A program made the translations under genes and the position numbers. The notes beneath the pieces were generated by a model that was not told where the DNA came from, did not search any database, and saw only the letters and a program-made list of their open reading frames with translations. Below are positions 62,546 through 64,000 of a stretch of 64,000 nucleotides of DNA, piece after piece. Each line of letters starts with the position of its first letter. The stretch's first letter is position 1. This stretch comes from an uncultured Paracoccaceae bacterium (lineage in GTDB: Bacteria; Pseudomonadota; Alphaproteobacteria; Rhodobacterales; Rhodobacteraceae): contig CANMFL010000002.1 of assembly GCA_947497185.1 (NCBI GenBank), positions 1 to 64,000 on the forward strand. Direction: 5' to 3'.

Positions 62546-62559
62546 TGAACAAGCGTTCA
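62546..62559. promoter_or_regulatory. Candidate TetR operator
   Basis: TGAAC-AAGC-GTTCA, a palindrome of the size bound by TetR regulators, lies 13 bases before the TetR start in the divergent promoter. Autoregulation and control of the lipoprotein gene are likely. Confidence 0.5.
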
Positions 62560-62572
62560 TTTACAGTGTGAT

Positions 62573-63166
62573 ATGGCTCGTAAACAAGGTTCACATTCTG
62601 ACATCACCGGCCCCAAAGTCAGGGCCGCTGCTTTGCGTCTGATCGCGCGGCATGGCTGTGCCGCCGTTTCGATGCGCCAGATCGCTGCCGAAGTCGGCGT
62701 GCAGGCGGGCGCACTTTACAACTATACCTCCGACAAACAGACGCTTTTATTCGATCTGATGCGTCGGCATATGGAAAAACTGCTGGCCGCTTACGACGAG
62801 ACTTCGATCACCGGAACGCCGACCGAGCAATTGCGGGCATTCACGCTGTTTCACATCCGTTACCACCTGCCGCGCCGTGACGAGGTCTTTGTATCCTACA
62901 TGGAATTGCGCAACCTCTCTCCCGAGAATTTCCTTGTTGTCGAAGGGCTTAGGCGCAATTACGAAGATGCCCTGGAAGGTATACTAAAGGGGGGTGAAGC
63001 CGACGGATCGTTCACATTACCAGACCGCAAAGTCACGGTTTTGTCGTTGATCGCCCAGCTCACAGGGATCACGAACTGGTACCGCGATGATGGTCGGTTG
63101 ACCCAAGAGCAGGTCGAAGACATCTACTGCGATCTGGTCCTGCGCACGGTCGCAGCACCGCGTTAA
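62573..63166 (+). CDS. TetR-family transcriptional regulator
   Basis: 197 residues. The helix-turn-helix (AVSMRQIAAEVGVQAGALYN, then YTSDKQTLLFDLM) is at 30-65. The C-terminal part (RAFTLFHIRYHLPRRDEVFV, then YMELRNLSPENF) resembles the group of TetR regulators of fatty acid or acyl-CoA metabolism. The ligand is unknown. A TetR-type palindrome precedes it. Confidence 0.88.
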   Translation: MARKQGSHSDITGPKVRAAALRLIARHGCAAVSMRQIAAEVGVQAGALYNYTSDKQTLLFDLMRRHMEKLLAAYDETSITGTPTEQLRAFTLFHIRYHLPRRDEVFVSYMELRNLSPENFLVVEGLRRNYEDALEGILKGGEADGSFTLPDRKVTVLSLIAQLTGITNWYRDDGRLTQEQVEDIYCDLVLRTVAAPR

Positions 63167-63300
63167 CACTTTACAACCGTTAACCCTTTGTGAACCCACA
63201 TGTCACATAACATGTTTCGCGTGCGAAACGCTGAGCGGTAAACGCTTTCGCTGCGTTACCCGAACAGGTAAAGGGCGTTAACAAAGATGGGGCTCTTATC

Positions 63301-63789
63301 ATGTTTCAACCGGATAAAGACGGCGTTTTAGCTGTTGTTGGCGCGTCAACCGGACGCCGAGTGGTCGCATGTGGCGTCATTTACGTCTTGGGAATGTTGT
63401 TGATTTACGTGGCACTGGGCGAACCACCCGCGTTGCCATTGTTGCTGCTCGTCTTAGCGCTGGGTATCGGATCGCTCGTGCTAGCCGAGGCATTGCGACG
63501 GTCGACATTGTCGGAAATCATGATGACTGCGGACACAATTTCGACCAGCGACGGTATGGTCATCGCACAGATCGACGACATCATCAGCGTTGATCGCGGC
63601 GCATTTGCCTTCAAGCCGTCCAATGGTTTCACGCTCAAGCTAAAAACAAAACAACCCCGAGGCTGGGCCCCGGGGTTATGGTGGCGCTTTGGACGCTATG
63701 TTGGTGTGGGCGGTGCAGTCTCTGCTGGCCAGTCAAAATTCATGGCTGAACAGATCGCGCTGCAGGTCGCCACACGCGGCGCAAAGTAA
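63301..63789 (+). CDS. Small membrane protein with PH-like domain
   Basis: 162 residues. Two hydrophobic segments (VIYVLGMLLIYVALG and LPLLLLVLALGIGSLVLAEA) at 28-70 are followed by a soluble beta-rich part (TISTSDGMVIAQIDDIISVD, GFTLKLKTKQPRGWAPGLWW) like a bacterial PH domain. Function unknown; common in Rhodobacterales. The upstream gap is rich in palindromes (63214-63229 and others). Confidence 0.7.
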   Translation: MFQPDKDGVLAVVGASTGRRVVACGVIYVLGMLLIYVALGEPPALPLLLLVLALGIGSLVLAEALRRSTLSEIMMTADTISTSDGMVIAQIDDIISVDRGAFAFKPSNGFTLKLKTKQPRGWAPGLWWRFGRYVGVGGAVSAGQSKFMAEQIALQVATRGAK

Positions 63790-64000
63790 TTAGCAGCGCG
63801 CGGTTTCTACGTCCGCAGATGCACTTTCCATATAGCACAATTGTGCGACAAAACGCGGAGCACTGACGTTAAAGTTCTCGAACGTCCGCGTCCCTATACC
63901 AACGTCGAGCATCGGTTCGTAGTTCACGCTGGTTTCCATCAAGATGGCGCGTTGTCCGTCTTTCAAAATTGGCAACCGATCCGACACATCGTTGATGTCG
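63790..64000 (-). CDS. C-terminal part of a TadE/TadG-like protein (runs off the window)
   Basis: The last 70 codons of a minus-strand gene are open to the window edge. RLPILKDGQRAILMETSVNY, then EPMLDVGIG, TFENFNVSAPRF and QLCYM resemble the tail of TadE-like pseudopilin proteins in alphaproteobacteria. The start lies beyond position 64000. The stop is shared in a tight convergent arrangement with the membrane-protein gene (no gap). Confidence 0.55.
   Translation of the reverse strand, partial: DINDVSDRLPILKDGQRAILMETSVNYEPMLDVGIGTRTFENFNVSAPRFVAQLCYMESASADVETARC

Noticed and set aside
1..64000. CRISPR array, rRNA operon, prophage or integrase
   Set aside because: No regularly spaced repeats, no rRNA sequence, and no phage structural or integrase gene was seen in the window.

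Overview
The window reads as chromosomal DNA of a marine alphaproteobacterium of the Rhodobacterales (Roseobacter group; an Octadecabacter- or Loktanella-like relative is my guess from gene content, not a measured result). The main evidence is the housekeeping run murA - DUF2948 - hisD - UPF0262 - low-Mr phosphatase - infA - maf - RNase E/G - yacG - tRNA-Phe, together with TRAP transporters, a BCCT carrier and the GCCTCCGGCGGG intergenic motif that I associate with this order.

Layout. 1-565: what looks like the outer end of an IS3-type element (its transposase lies off the left edge), a structured repeat and a truncated phospholipase-D-like remnant. 565-6632: an OmpA-family protein with a long acidic region, the rRNA methyltransferase RlmF, a cell-wall hydrolase lipoprotein, a LysR regulator and a sterol-desaturase-type hydroxylase. 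6983-12822: LysR plus a complete TRAP transporter, divergent from a GMC oxidoreductase. 12870-21950: a type VI secretion 'VgrG island' without any core T6SS genes. It holds VgrG, an orphan GcvH-like lipoyl carrier, a DUF2169 protein, a ketosynthase-fold protein that has lost its catalytic residues, a PAAR-like (DUF4150) protein with a predicted HNH-type nuclease, a probable immunity protein, DUF6484 and TIGR02270. 22079-30161: BCCT transporter, DUF2270 protein, Tex, a response regulator and a PAS histidine kinase. 30814-37711: tRNA-Thr, the housekeeping run and tRNA-Phe. 38118-40663: methionine ABC importer metNIQ. 41017-46463: a paired M16 peptidase operon and an MscS-type channel. 46686-53158: a compact iron operon (HemP, two imelysins, Bfd, bacterioferritin, a di-haem protein, a Tat-exported DUF1513 protein). 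53381-57459: a lone proB and a NitT/TauT-type ABC importer. 57687-64000: tRNA-Glu, recJ, glpX, hom, a lipoprotein, a TetR regulator, a small membrane protein and the 3' end of a TadE-like gene.

How the parts work together. The T6SS island probably encodes one deliverable spike (VgrG plus a PAAR-like tip with a nuclease), its loading factors and its immunity gene, to be fired by a core apparatus encoded elsewhere. The iron operon joins uptake at the envelope to storage and release in the cytoplasm, and its genes overlap or abut in a way that suggests translational coupling. The most novel-looking items are the T6SS pseudo-ketosynthase with a neighbouring GcvH, and a two-copy structured element (95-148 and 43897-43949) with conserved flanks and a hairpin that differs in sequence but stays paired.
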